Positions 35,054 through 43,739 of a stretch of DNA of 64,000 nt are shown here, piece after piece; the stretch's first letter is position 1, and each line of letters begins with the position of its first letter. The notes under the pieces were generated by a model, which was not told the DNA's origin, ran no database searches, and saw only the letters and a list, made by a program, of their open reading frames with translations. Both the position numbers and the translations under genes were made by a program. The stretch comes from Chloroflexota bacterium (GTDB lineage: Bacteria > Chloroflexota > Anaerolineae > Aggregatilineales > Phototrophicaceae): the NCBI GenBank assembly GCA_020161935.1, contig JAIUNI010000001.1, positions 434,001 through 498,000 on the forward strand, written 5' to 3'.

Positions 35054-36772
35054 ATGTATCTCGATGCTTTTACCATCGCCGCCCTAGTTGACGAGTTTAT
35101 GGATGTGCTGGTGGGTGGGCGCATTCAGGATGTGCTGGATGTCGATGATACCGGCATCGGTATGGAAGTCTACAGCGAGCGCAAACGCCGCTACCTGTAC
35201 TTAAGTGCCGACCCTCAAATACCCCGTATCCAACTCTTAGACGAAAAATTACGGCGTGGGTTAGTGAAGCCCACACAAATGGGTTTGCTCTTTCGCCGCT
35301 ACGTCGAAGGCGGTGTTATCGAACACATCAGCCAACCGCCGTGGGAACGGATCATGCAGTTCGATGTGACCGGCCCCGAAGGCGCGGTGAGCATTGTTGT
35401 CGAGCCGATGGAACGGCGCAGTAATTTACTGTTGTTGCAAAAGGGAATCATCGTCGACTGTATGCGCCGCGTCGGGCCGGATGAGAACCGCTACCGCCTG
35501 AGCCTCCCCGCCCATGAATACAAGCTGCCCCCGCCTATGGTCGGCAAGAGCGACCCCAACCATGTCATTCTGGAAGAGGTTGAAGCCTTCTTCGAGCAGA
35601 ACGAAGACCCGAAACGCAAGACGCAGCAGGTTTTGGCTTCCCGCTTGCTCGGTGTAAGTCCGCTGCTGGCAAAAGAGATCACCTACCGCGCCAGTGGTGA
35701 CGTGAACCAGAAAGCCGCCGACGCTGACCCCGACCGTATTTTCGCGGCGCTCAAAACGTTGATCGACCCGCTGGCGAAGCGTAATTGGTCGCCCGGTATC
35801 GCCGAGAATGAAAACGGCGTTGAAGCCTACAGCGTGTATCCCATCGAAAGTTTGGCAGGCTGGCACTCCAGCGAAACCCTCAGTGAAGCCATCACCGCCT
35901 ACTATGGCGCACCCGTTGGCGAAGATGCCTATCGCGCCGCCAAAGCCCCTGTGTTCGAGGCGATCCGCGAAGGGCAGGCCAAACTCGGCGCACGGTTAGC
36001 CGCGCTCGAAAAGTCGATGACCGATGAGGAAGACCGTGAAGTGCTGCGCCAGAGTGGCGAATTGATCCTCGCCTATCAATACGGCCTCGCCAAAGGGCAA
36101 ACTGAACTGAAGGCACAGTATGATGCCGATGCGCCTGAACTCGTCATCAAGCTGAACACTGAGCTGACACCGCTCGAAAATGCTCAAGCCTATTTCAGCC
36201 GCTACGACAAAGCCAAAAAGGCGTTGGAAGATGTGCCGGGGCTGATTGCCGAAACGCGCAATGGGCTGAACTATCTGGGCCAATTGACCACTGACCTTGA
36301 ATTCGCGACTAGCTGGCCGGAAATTGACGAGGTGCGCCAAATCTTGCAGGCCGAAGGGCATTGGCGCGGGGCTGCGGCCAAGAAGATCGCAGGCAGTGGG
36401 CAAAGTGCGCCGCTCAAAGTGGTGACGGGGGATGGGTTCGTCATCTGGGTCGGGCGCAACAGCCGCCAGAACGAGAATGTCACCTTCGGCAAAGGCGGTG
36501 GGCAGGATTACTGGTTACACGCGCGGGGTGTGCCGGGGGCGCATGTTGTCGTCAAGTTTGATGGGCGTGCCGTTCCACCCGCCGTTCTTGATTTCGCCGC
36601 ATCTCTCGCCGCCTATTACAGTTCGCGCCGCACTGACGGTAAGGTTGAAGTGGATGTTACCCGCTGCCTTTACGTCAAGAAGATCAAAGGCGCGGGGCAG
36701 GGCATGGTCACCTACCGCAACGAGGAGACTGTCTCGGCGGTGCCACGCAGCGATAAAGACATCACTGTTTAG
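35054..36772 (+). CDS. rqcH: NFACT-family ribosome quality-control protein
   Basis: 572 residues. N-terminal NFACT-N domain (VGGRIQDVLD, MEPMERRSNLLLL), a central coiled-coil (about residues 290-420) and the C-terminal NFACT-R domain with GRNSRQNENVTFGKGGGQ and DYWLHARGVPGAHVV. Bacterial RqcH recruits tRNA-Ala to stalled large subunits to add alanine tails; older names are fibronectin-binding protein A. Convergent with the DeoR gene, overlapping it by 4 bases. Confidence 0.92.
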   Translation: MYLDAFTIAALVDEFMDVLVGGRIQDVLDVDDTGIGMEVYSERKRRYLYLSADPQIPRIQLLDEKLRRGLVKPTQMGLLFRRYVEGGVIEHISQPPWERIMQFDVTGPEGAVSIVVEPMERRSNLLLLQKGIIVDCMRRVGPDENRYRLSLPAHEYKLPPPMVGKSDPNHVILEEVEAFFEQNEDPKRKTQQVLASRLLGVSPLLAKEITYRASGDVNQKAADADPDRIFAALKTLIDPLAKRNWSPGIAENENGVEAYSVYPIESLAGWHSSETLSEAITAYYGAPVGEDAYRAAKAPVFEAIREGQAKLGARLAALEKSMTDEEDREVLRQSGELILAYQYGLAKGQTELKAQYDADAPELVIKLNTELTPLENAQAYFSRYDKAKKALEDVPGLIAETRNGLNYLGQLTTDLEFATSWPEIDEVRQILQAEGHWRGAAAKKIAGSGQSAPLKVVTGDGFVIWVGRNSRQNENVTFGKGGGQDYWLHARGVPGAHVVVKFDGRAVPPAVLDFAASLAAYYSSRRTDGKVEVDVTRCLYVKKIKGAGQGMVTYRNEETVSAVPRSDKDITV

Positions 36773-37539
36773 ACTCGCTTAACCCCAATCCCGCGCTCAA
36801 GGTATGGGGCGACCATCGCATCGGTTGCCCCGCTGTCGGTAATAATCAGGTCAATCTCCGCCAATCTGCAAATGAGCGACTTGCAAATCCGCCCGAACTT
36901 CTCATGGTGCGTCACCACCACTTTTCGCCGTGCATGTGCCACCATCGCCCGATTAACGACACTTTCCTCTGGATAATGGGACGTATACCCGCGTTCAGCG
37001 TCGATGCCGTCCACGCCGATAAACGCCCAATCCACAAAAACATCATGCAGCGAGTCGGCAGCTTTTTGCCCGACCAGCGAAAACCAGCTTCCGCGCAGGT
37101 CGCCGCCGGTCACTTGAACACTAACGCCACTTTGGTTGCTCAGTTCCATCGGGATATTGACCGTGTTGGTAATAATGGTGATGTTGTCGCGGTTGCGGAG
37201 GCTGCGTGCCACTTGGGTCGCGGTTGTTCCCGCACTAATCGCCAGTGTTTCACCATCGTTGACCAGTTGAGCAGCCGCCAGTCCAATACGCCGTTTCTCC
37301 TCGCTGTGCCGCTGCTCCTGTTCTTGGAACTTCACATCATGCCGGAAGGGTTCATAAAGCATCGGCTCGACAGCCACCGCGCCGCCGTGCGTCCGTCGCA
37401 GGAGGCCGCGCTGCTCCATATCCGCGAGGTCGCGCCGTATCGTCATCGGGGTCACATTGAACAGGCTGGCGAGTGAATCGACGCTGACTTCTCCCGAACG
37501 GCGGAGTTCTCGAAAAATGAGTTCGCTTCGTGATTGCAT
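36769..37539 (-). CDS. DeoR/GlpR-family transcriptional regulator
   Basis: 256 residues from ATG 37539 (GAGGGA just upstream). N-terminal DeoR helix-turn-helix with VSVDSLASLFNVTPMTIRRDLADME, RRTHGGAV, then the sugar-phosphate sensing DeoRC domain with AISAGTTATQVARSL and the FIGVDGIDAERGYT segment. It is encoded downstream of, and in the same direction as, an oxidoreductase and a dehydrogenase, so it probably controls that sugar catabolic operon. Confidence 0.92.
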   Translation of the reverse strand: MQSRSELIFRELRRSGEVSVDSLASLFNVTPMTIRRDLADMEQRGLLRRTHGGAVAVEPMLYEPFRHDVKFQEQEQRHSEEKRRIGLAAAQLVNDGETLAISAGTTATQVARSLRNRDNITIITNTVNIPMELSNQSGVSVQVTGGDLRGSWFSLVGQKAADSLHDVFVDWAFIGVDGIDAERGYTSHYPEESVVNRAMVAHARRKVVVTHHEKFGRICKSLICRLAEIDLIITDSGATDAMVAPYLERGIGVKRV

Positions 37540-37580
37540 TAATCCCTCGATCAATGAAATAGCGATACGGCGCGAAAGGC

Positions 37581-38567
37581 TTAAGGCGCGATGTTGACAC
37601 GCTGTCCGGTTTCGTACGATTGAATTGCGGCATACGCCAACGTCAGCGCTCGCCGTCCGGCTTCCGCGTGGATCGGTGGCGGCTGCCCTTGTTTGAAGGC
37701 GTTGAGCAGTACGTCCATGTACTTGTCGAACGTGCGGTGGAATTCACGGTCAATATCATTGAAATATCCCGCTTGCCACACTTCCGCGACTTCGTTTCCC
37801 ACTTGTTGGAAGGAGTAACGCCGTACGGTGTCTTCAACCACGACCCGCCCCTTCGTACCGTTAATTTCGAGCAGATGGGTATCTGGGTAAGCATACGACG
37901 AGTCATAAGTACCAACGAGGCTGCCCACCGCGCCGTTGGCAAACCGCAGCGCCAGCACCAACGTGCGGTAGCCGCCGCCTGTCATATCCGTCATCTCCGC
38001 CATCACCGACTCAATCGGGCCGCAGAGATATTCCAGTTGGTCGAACGCATGGCATTGTGTCTCGATCAAATTGGCGTGTGGGTGGTCGCTCGTGCCTTCA
38101 CCGCCGAAGCGCCACATCGCAAAAACCACATCGCCTAAACGCCCTGCTGTAAGCGCTTCCTGTGCCATTTGAACAGGCCGCGCATAACGGTGATTAAAGT
38201 TGATGGCGAAAAATAGATTACGTTTAGCGGCTTCGTCCAGTAAGGTATCTGCTTCTTTTAAGTCGAACACCAGCGGCTTTTCGACCAGCAGCGGAACACC
38301 CGCTTGGATAACCTCCAACGTCGCCTCGAAATGCCTTTGATTCGGCAGGCTCATACTGACCAGATCAGGCTGTTCCTTATCGAGCATTTCCTGAATATCG
38401 AGGTAGTAGCGCGTTCCGAATTGTTCCGCCCGCTGCCGTGTTTTCGCCTCGGTTCGCCCGACGACCGCACAAAAATCGACATCTGGCCGAGCCGCGAAAA
38501 TACGCGCGTGTTGGTAGCCCCAGCCGCCCGCGCCGACGAGTGCAATCTTGATCGGTTTGTCGCTCAT
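37581..38567 (-). CDS. Gfo/Idh/MocA-family oxidoreductase
   Basis: 328 residues. Rossmann motif LVGAGGWGYQHARIF, the conserved LVEKPLVFD, and the C-terminal alpha/beta domain with QCHAFDQLEYL. NAD(P)-dependent sugar or cyclitol dehydrogenase; the substrate is unknown. Overlaps the preceding dehydrogenase gene by 4 bases and precedes the DeoR regulator. Confidence 0.92.
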   Translation of the reverse strand: MSDKPIKIALVGAGGWGYQHARIFAARPDVDFCAVVGRTEAKTRQRAEQFGTRYYLDIQEMLDKEQPDLVSMSLPNQRHFEATLEVIQAGVPLLVEKPLVFDLKEADTLLDEAAKRNLFFAINFNHRYARPVQMAQEALTAGRLGDVVFAMWRFGGEGTSDHPHANLIETQCHAFDQLEYLCGPIESVMAEMTDMTGGGYRTLVLALRFANGAVGSLVGTYDSSYAYPDTHLLEINGTKGRVVVEDTVRRYSFQQVGNEVAEVWQAGYFNDIDREFHRTFDKYMDVLLNAFKQGQPPPIHAEAGRRALTLAYAAIQSYETGQRVNIAP

Positions 38568-39481
38568 TGCTCAATCACCACCTTCCCCGTTTCACCTCGG
38601 AAGAACAGCTCGAATGCCGCCTGAATATCGCCTACAGGATACCGGTGGGTGATGATTTGGCGTAGATAATCACCATGCACGCGCAGCCGTTCCAGATTGG
38701 CTGGGAACTCGTTGTAACAGAAGTATTCGCTGCCCAGCACCGCCCGTTCGTTAGCGATCAAATCCGGCGATACGTCCAGCGTCAGCCCTTCGCCATGTCC
38801 GATGCAAACCAGCACACCGCGTTTGCCCAGCAGTTGTAAACAGGCTTGCCGCGCCGCACCTTTACCACTGGTATCGAATGCCGCATCAACTTCTGTCAAC
38901 CCGTGGAACCGCATTCCTTCCTCAAAAGAGCGTTCTTTCAGGTTCACCGGCAAACCGCCCTGTTGTTCCGCCAATTTCAACCGCCACGGCACAACGTCCG
39001 AGATGAGCACGGGTACATCTTGACCAAGAATAATCTTCGCCATCGCTAACATGCCGAGGCCAATCGGCCCTGCACCTGCTACAGCAGCCGACTCAATGTC
39101 CGGCCGTACCAGATGCGCCCGCGCGATGCCGTGTGCATTCGTCCCCATCACATCGAGGAGCAGGGTAGCATCGGTCAGTGAGATGTCCTTGTCGACTGGA
39201 AAGAAAATGTTCTCATGGACGAGTTCATATTTGCCGTAACCACCGTCGTGGCTAAAACCCATATCGGCCCGTTTATCTAAGCATTGGTCGGTATAACCCC
39301 GGCGGCAGTTGCGGCAATCACCACAAAAGTCCATCAGGAAAACAACGCCGTGCGTACCGACAGGTGTTTGGGTGTTCGCGCCAGCCGCCACTACGATTCC
39401 TGCGGCTTCATGCCCCGGCGTAACCCCGCTTCCTTGATAAAATTGTCCGCGCTCGGAGCCGCACAGCGCATTCATAGGCAT
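38564..39481 (-). pseudogene. Zinc-dependent dehydrogenase, C-terminal part of a gene split by a MITE
   Basis: 305 codons from an ATG that lies inside the left inverted repeat of the inserted element. It begins MPMNALCGSERGQFYQG, contains GHEAAGIVVAAG, the structural-zinc cluster CGDCRNCRRGYTDQC and the Rossmann GAGPIGLGM. The usual first 40 or so residues of a medium-chain zinc dehydrogenase are missing; they are found on the far side of the element (39789-39658). Removing the element plus one copy of the 13-base duplication joins the two parts as NALCGSE. The remaining frame could still be translated as an N-terminally truncated protein, but it lacks the start of the catalytic domain. Confidence 0.85.
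39461..39473 (+). repeat. Target-site duplication, left copy
   Basis: GCACAGCGCATTC, identical to 39658-39670 on the other side of the inserted element. If the inverted repeats are taken as 18 bases the duplication is 11-12 bases. Confidence 0.9.
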
Positions 39482-39657
39482 TAAGCTAAGCTATTTTGAC
39501 GAGGATATTCAGGTAACGAGTTGACTGTTTGCGCCGCATGAGGCTAAAGCCATCATGCTACCAACCGGACAAGCGCACTCAAGGCGCTCCAAAATTCGAC
39601 TGCGAACAGCATTATTGAGTGATTTTGTCCCTGAAAATTCCTTAGCTTAATGCCTAT
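39474..39657. mobile_element. MITE-like element, 184 bp, inserted in a dehydrogenase gene
   Basis: Ends are perfect 17-base inverted repeats: ATAGGCATTAAGCTAAG (39474-39490) and CTTAGCTTAATGCCTAT (39641-39657). A 13-base direct repeat flanks the element. There is no transposase gene inside; a short minus-strand frame runs from the dehydrogenase start through the right part. It must have been moved by a transposase encoded elsewhere. A duplication of this size fits the IS4 group (10-13 bases) better than most families, but I cannot assign it. Confidence 0.92.
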
Positions 39658-39670
39658 GCACAGCGCATTC
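39658..39670 (+). repeat. Target-site duplication, right copy
   Basis: Second copy of GCACAGCGCATTC, in the codons for NALC of the interrupted dehydrogenase. Confidence 0.9.
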
Positions 39671-39789
39671 GCCTTGACCTCGATCAAAAGCTGCCCATCA
39701 CCGGGTTGTGGTACCGGCTTTTCGACAGTAGTAATTTTCCCCTCACCAATAAAGTGAGGAACACGCATCACTTCAGGAATACTCGACAC
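39658..39789 (-). pseudogene. Zinc-dependent dehydrogenase, N-terminal fragment
   Basis: From GTG 39789, behind a good AAGGGAG site 6 bases upstream, the frame reads MSSIPEVMRVPHF, then TVEKPVPQPGDGQLLIEVKANALC, the normal N-terminus of a medium-chain zinc dehydrogenase. It then enters the MITE and stops at 39553 after foreign residues. The original gene ran 39789 to 38564. Confidence 0.88.
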
Positions 39790-39889
39790 AATTGACTCCC
39801 TTATAAACACAAACCTGAATATAACTTTGCAGAGTGATTTTAGGAATTGATGTCTGTTTTAGCAACTTTTGCAAACGCTACATGTTTAA

Positions 39890-39966
39890 ATTATCAAGAA
39901 ATGAACAATTTTCTTATCTTGATTGCTGTCAAAAGTTAGAAAATTCGAACGATCAAATAAGAAAAT
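39890..39966. promoter_or_regulatory. Candidate operator region (repeated TTCTTAT/TTGAT motifs)
   Basis: TTCTTATCTTGAT (39911-39923) and its near inverse ATCAAATAAGAA (39952-39963), plus TTATCAAGAA at 39891-39900, form an array of related half-sites. A TTGACA on the minus strand (39932-39927) lies between them. The array is about 100 bases before the dehydrogenase start, so it may be the binding site of the DeoR-type repressor encoded at the end of the operon. Confidence 0.45.
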
Positions 39967-39969
39967 TTG

Positions 39970-40300
39970 TGCTATAATCTCTTGTGTTTCTCTGTGCGGT
40001 AGCACCACACTAAACGGTGGAACTGGTTTTCAAGCGAAAAAAATCGTCATAAGCCAACTTTCGGCCTTTTCTCCCCTCGCCCTGAGGGAGAGGGGCTGGG
40101 GGTGAGGGTTTAAAACCAGCATCCACCACTTAATGTAGTCCTACCCTCTGTGCCTTCTGTGTCTCTGTGGTAAAAATGTTTTCTCTGTCTGTTCTGGGCG
40201 GTTTAAATGAATAGCTTTGCGTCTTTGCTTCCTTGTGCCTTTGCGTTTTGTTATTCTTGTCTGCCTTTCTCTGCGCCTCTGGGTTCAACCGTATTGCAAT
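39970..40300. repeat. Dispersed intergenic repeats
   Basis: No gene is visible. At 40065-40110 lies the motif CTCCCCTCGCCCTGAGGGAGAGGGGCTGGGGGTGAGGG (split here only by its inverted symmetry), typical of dispersed repeats. From 40140 to 40290 there is the reverse-strand form of the CGCAGAG family (CTCTGTGCCTTCTGTGTCTCTGTGG, CTCTGCGCCTCTGGG). A TATAAT near 39973 could be a plus-strand -10 without an obvious gene. Confidence 0.55.
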
Positions 40301-40304
40301 GACA

Positions 40305-40455
40305 GCGGCGGCACCCAAATGGCACGGCGGCGGATTGCTCCCTTACTACTGCTGCAAGTGTGTCATTTCAGCGCCTTGTTCCCTCACTTCCGCCGCCATA
40401 AAATGTCAATTCAGCGGCTGCACGGGAGCGTCCCGTCTGCTATTTCGGCGGATTA
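40305..40455 (-). repeat. Second copy of the GC-rich repeat of 9094-9252
   Basis: Opposite orientation to the first copy, 31 kb away. The 57 bases at about 40361-40417 (TGTCATTTCAGCGCC through ATGTCAATTCAGCGG) differ from the reverse complement of the first at about 5 positions. It lies directly upstream of ppk2 and may carry or affect its promoter. Confidence 0.75.
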
Positions 40456-40526
40456 TCTTGCAATTTATGCAAAAATAGCGTTTAAATGGCAGTATTCGCC
40501 GAATGGTAAGCGCTTAAAGGAATGGT

Positions 40527-41333
40527 ATGGCAAAGTACAAGGTTACACCGAGGCCCGGCAGTAAAGTTCAACTTACTCAATATGACCCCGACTATCACGA
40601 GGGGTTTGATAAAGCCTCCGCCGAGGCAGAAGTCGACAAACTCAAAGCGAAGATCGAAAAGCTACAGGAACGCCTCTACGCTGAAGGGAAACAATCGCTC
40701 TTAATCGTCTTTCAAGCGATGGATACCGGTGGCAAGGATGGGGTCATACGCAGTGTGTTCTCCGGCGTTAATCCACTAGGCGTACAGGTCACATCTTTCA
40801 AAGCCCCCACGTCCGAAGAACTTGCCCATGATTTCCTCTGGCGTGTCCATAAACACACACCGGGGAAGGGCTATATTGGTGTGTTCAACCGCAGTCATTA
40901 TGAGGATGTGCTGATTGTTCGGGTCAACAATCTCGTTTCGAAGCCCATCTGGAAAGCCCGCTACGACCATATCAATAACTTCGAGGCGAACCTCGCTGCC
41001 TCCGCTACACGCATTTTGAAGTTCTACTTGCACATCAGCAAGGAGGAACAGAAAGAACGTCTGCTGGCGCGTTTGGCTGACCCCAAAAAGCATTGGAAGT
41101 TTTCCTCTGGCGATTTACCGGTGCGCGAGCAGTGGGCTGCCTATATGGAAGCCTACGAGGCCATGCTGGAAAACTGTAACACCGACAGCGCTCCGTGGCA
41201 TATCGTCCCCTCCAACCATAAATGGTATCGGGATGTGGTAGTAGCCAGAGCAATCGTCGGTGCGTTGGAGGACATGAACCCGCGTTATCCAGTACCTGAA
41301 GCCGGATTAGATAAAATCGTTATTCCTGATTAA
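40527..41333 (+). CDS. ppk2: Polyphosphate kinase 2 family protein
   Basis: 268 residues. Walker A-like MDTGGKDGVIRSVF, the lid-containing middle and the Walker B-like FNRSHYEDVLIVRV identify a PPK2 phosphotransferase using polyphosphate to phosphorylate nucleotides. Class (AMP, ADP or both) is not certain. ATG 40527. Ends tail-to-tail with a glycosyltransferase, overlapping by 4 bases. Confidence 0.94.
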   Translation: MAKYKVTPRPGSKVQLTQYDPDYHEGFDKASAEAEVDKLKAKIEKLQERLYAEGKQSLLIVFQAMDTGGKDGVIRSVFSGVNPLGVQVTSFKAPTSEELAHDFLWRVHKHTPGKGYIGVFNRSHYEDVLIVRVNNLVSKPIWKARYDHINNFEANLAASATRILKFYLHISKEEQKERLLARLADPKKHWKFSSGDLPVREQWAAYMEAYEAMLENCNTDSAPWHIVPSNHKWYRDVVVARAIVGALEDMNPRYPVPEAGLDKIVIPD

Positions 41334-42541
41334 CGGTCGTTTGCAACCCGCCGTGCCGCGTCCAACACCCGCGCGACGGTAATCTCTCGTACACACGGAT
41401 GGTTTTGAAGGTCGTCGCCTGACCAGTCGATGACACGGCAAGGCCGACAACCAATACTGGTGGTGAGTACGATATGTTCGTCGGCTGGCCCCCACGGCGC
41501 GAATTCAACGGGGTCAGCCGGCCCAAATAATGTCACGGTTGGGGTGCCGACAGTGGTCGCAAGGTGTAACGGGCCGCTGTCCGGCCCAAGTACCACTTTA
41601 GCCCGCCGGAACAACGCCGCGAGCTGCCCAACCCGTGTGTCGCCCGCCATAATGATCGCCTGCTGCTTCATTTGGCTCGTGATTCGCTGTACCAAACCAA
41701 GTTCACTATCTCCACCCGTAAAAATTACCTTTGCGTTCAGTTGCTCGGTCAGGATGTCTGCCACTTGTGCCCAGCCTTCCTCCGTCCAGTGTTTAACCGC
41801 CGTACCTGTGCCGGGGTGGATACAGAAGATTGAGGCATTATTGTCGATACCCCATCCACTAAGATAACCGTTGATATACGCTCGGTCGGTATCGTGTACC
41901 TCAAAGTTGCTAGAAAGCGTTTTGATGTCGTACTCAGGAACCCATTTCTCGAACAGGCGCATATTTTGGATAACGGCGTGTTCATGCTGTGGGGTAATGG
42001 CTTGTGTGAGATACGGTTTCACATCGGGCAGGTCGTATCCAATCCGTTCGGGAATGCCAGCCAGTTTTGCGACTAATGCTCCCCACCAGTGGTCAGGCCG
42101 CATCAGAACCACACTCCCATAACCGAGCCGCCTCACATGGTTAGCTGTGGACATCGCCAGTTGATATGGGGATCGTATGTTAGTTTTAGGGGTGCGGCTG
42201 AAACCGGGAAAGGCTAAGGTGAGTACGAGGTCAATCTCATGGAAATTGGCGATTGCGTCCGCTGCCCACGGCCCAACCAGCGCGTGAAGTTCAAGCTGCG
42301 GTTGAGCTTGTTTTAACGCCCGTATTGCTGGAGAAGTAAGCAGTACATCACCAAGATGGTCAGGGCGAATGAGCAGGACACGGTTCGAGTCACTGTGCCG
42401 CGCATACGGAATCGGAATATGAGAAGCGAAGTTGAGCAGTGCCCGCCTTGCTTGGTGCTTAAGAGGTGTGCTGTGAAAGGCTTCTGCCATCGTCCGGTTG
42501 CGGATGACAAGTGCTTCTCTATCCACTGTGTATGGCCTCAT
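41330..42541 (-). CDS. Glycosyltransferase family 9 (heptosyltransferase-like)
   Basis: 403 residues. VLLIRPDHLGDVLLTSPAIRAL near residue 50 and HPGTGTAVKHWTEEGWAQVAD in the second half are the two GT9 nucleotide-sugar regions; GPDSGPLHLATTVGTPTVTLFG is the family C-terminal signature. It overlaps the next-upstream glycosyltransferase by 23 bases. Part of a three-gene glycosylation operon, probably for cell-surface glycans. Confidence 0.93.
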   Translation of the reverse strand: MRPYTVDREALVIRNRTMAEAFHSTPLKHQARRALLNFASHIPIPYARHSDSNRVLLIRPDHLGDVLLTSPAIRALKQAQPQLELHALVGPWAADAIANFHEIDLVLTLAFPGFSRTPKTNIRSPYQLAMSTANHVRRLGYGSVVLMRPDHWWGALVAKLAGIPERIGYDLPDVKPYLTQAITPQHEHAVIQNMRLFEKWVPEYDIKTLSSNFEVHDTDRAYINGYLSGWGIDNNASIFCIHPGTGTAVKHWTEEGWAQVADILTEQLNAKVIFTGGDSELGLVQRITSQMKQQAIIMAGDTRVGQLAALFRRAKVVLGPDSGPLHLATTVGTPTVTLFGPADPVEFAPWGPADEHIVLTTSIGCRPCRVIDWSGDDLQNHPCVREITVARVLDAARRVANDR

Positions 42542-43739
42542 ACGCGGCTAATAAGTTCGGGATAATCACCGCCCAATCGTAATACTGCCGGACGTATTGT
42601 TGCGCCGCGCTGCCGAGTTCAGCCCGTCTCAGAGGATCGAGCAAAAGTTGGTTGATATTCTCGATCATCCTATCCGGCGTATCAGCAACCTGAATACCGG
42701 AATCCCTTGTTTGTTTTAACCCGCTGGCTGCAATCGAGGTCGCGACAATAGCCGCCCCCGCAGCCATCGCTTCGAGAATTTTGAGGCGTGTTCCGCTGCC
42801 CATACGGAGGGGTGCAACATAGAGTTGGGCATTCTTGAGATAAGGCAAGACACTTTCAACCCAACCGGTGACAACAATCGTGGGGTTATCACGCAAATTT
42901 TCCAACGAACGGTGGGGTTGCTGCCCCACGATATAAAACTTGGTGTCGGGTATTTTCTGTTGAACTGCCGGTAGCACCTGCTCCGAAAACCATAATGCCG
43001 CATCAACGTTCGGTCGGTAATCCATTTTTCCGGTAAACATGAGCGAATGTTCACCCAAATCGAGTTCGGATGGCGCAGTCTCATAGTCGCTGACAAAAAT
43101 ACCATTCGCCACAACAGGGATACGCTGCTTCGGGCTATAGTGTTGTAGTTGGGCTGCGTCCTCTGGCGATACCGCAATTACGAGATCGGCTTGTTGGCAT
43201 AATATCCGTTCAAATTGAGCAATCCGGCGCGATTGGACGAGCGAATAGGCTGCGGCAGGCCAGCGTCGTGGATTTTGACTATCGACTTGGTAAATCGCGT
43301 ACTGCATCGCAGCTTCGGCATTAAAGGCATCATAAACCAACTTACTTTGGACACCCATTTGTCGAACGATGGGCAGGTAACAAGCGACTTCGATACCTTC
43401 AAACTGAATGATGTCAAAGTGGTTGGCAGTAATAATCTGCTTGAGACCTTCAACAAATGGTTCGCTATATAAACGTCGAGCAATGTCCGGTTGTGTGGAT
43501 AGAAACAAGTCCCGTATGCGCTGTGTTTTGGTACGTTGCGGTGCTTCAATAATCTCGATTTGTTTGCAAAAGGCCGCGAGCGGTGTCTCGCTTACGGGCG
43601 TATTCACAGAACTGCTGAAACTAAGTAACGTTAGTTCGTGCCCCGCTTGGTGTAAGCCGTGCAGCAGGCCGTAAGTGCGGAGTGCGCCACCTTGCTGTGG
43701 AGGGTAGGGGAAACTTGCTGTAACGAAAAGTATCTTCAT
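42519..43739 (-). CDS. Glycosyltransferase family 4 (GT-B)
   Basis: 406 residues from ATG 43739, which overlaps the upstream gene's stop (ATGA); a longer frame reaching 43844 lies within the neighbour. Starts MKILFVTASFPYPPQQGGALR, with LMFTGKMDYRPNVDAALWF and VAPLRMGSGTRLKILEAMAAGAAIVAT as the donor-binding region. Acceptor unknown. Confidence 0.92.
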   Translation of the reverse strand: MKILFVTASFPYPPQQGGALRTYGLLHGLHQAGHELTLLSFSSSVNTPVSETPLAAFCKQIEIIEAPQRTKTQRIRDLFLSTQPDIARRLYSEPFVEGLKQIITANHFDIIQFEGIEVACYLPIVRQMGVQSKLVYDAFNAEAAMQYAIYQVDSQNPRRWPAAAYSLVQSRRIAQFERILCQQADLVIAVSPEDAAQLQHYSPKQRIPVVANGIFVSDYETAPSELDLGEHSLMFTGKMDYRPNVDAALWFSEQVLPAVQQKIPDTKFYIVGQQPHRSLENLRDNPTIVVTGWVESVLPYLKNAQLYVAPLRMGSGTRLKILEAMAAGAAIVATSIAASGLKQTRDSGIQVADTPDRMIENINQLLLDPLRRAELGSAAQQYVRQYYDWAVIIPNLLAAYEAIHSG

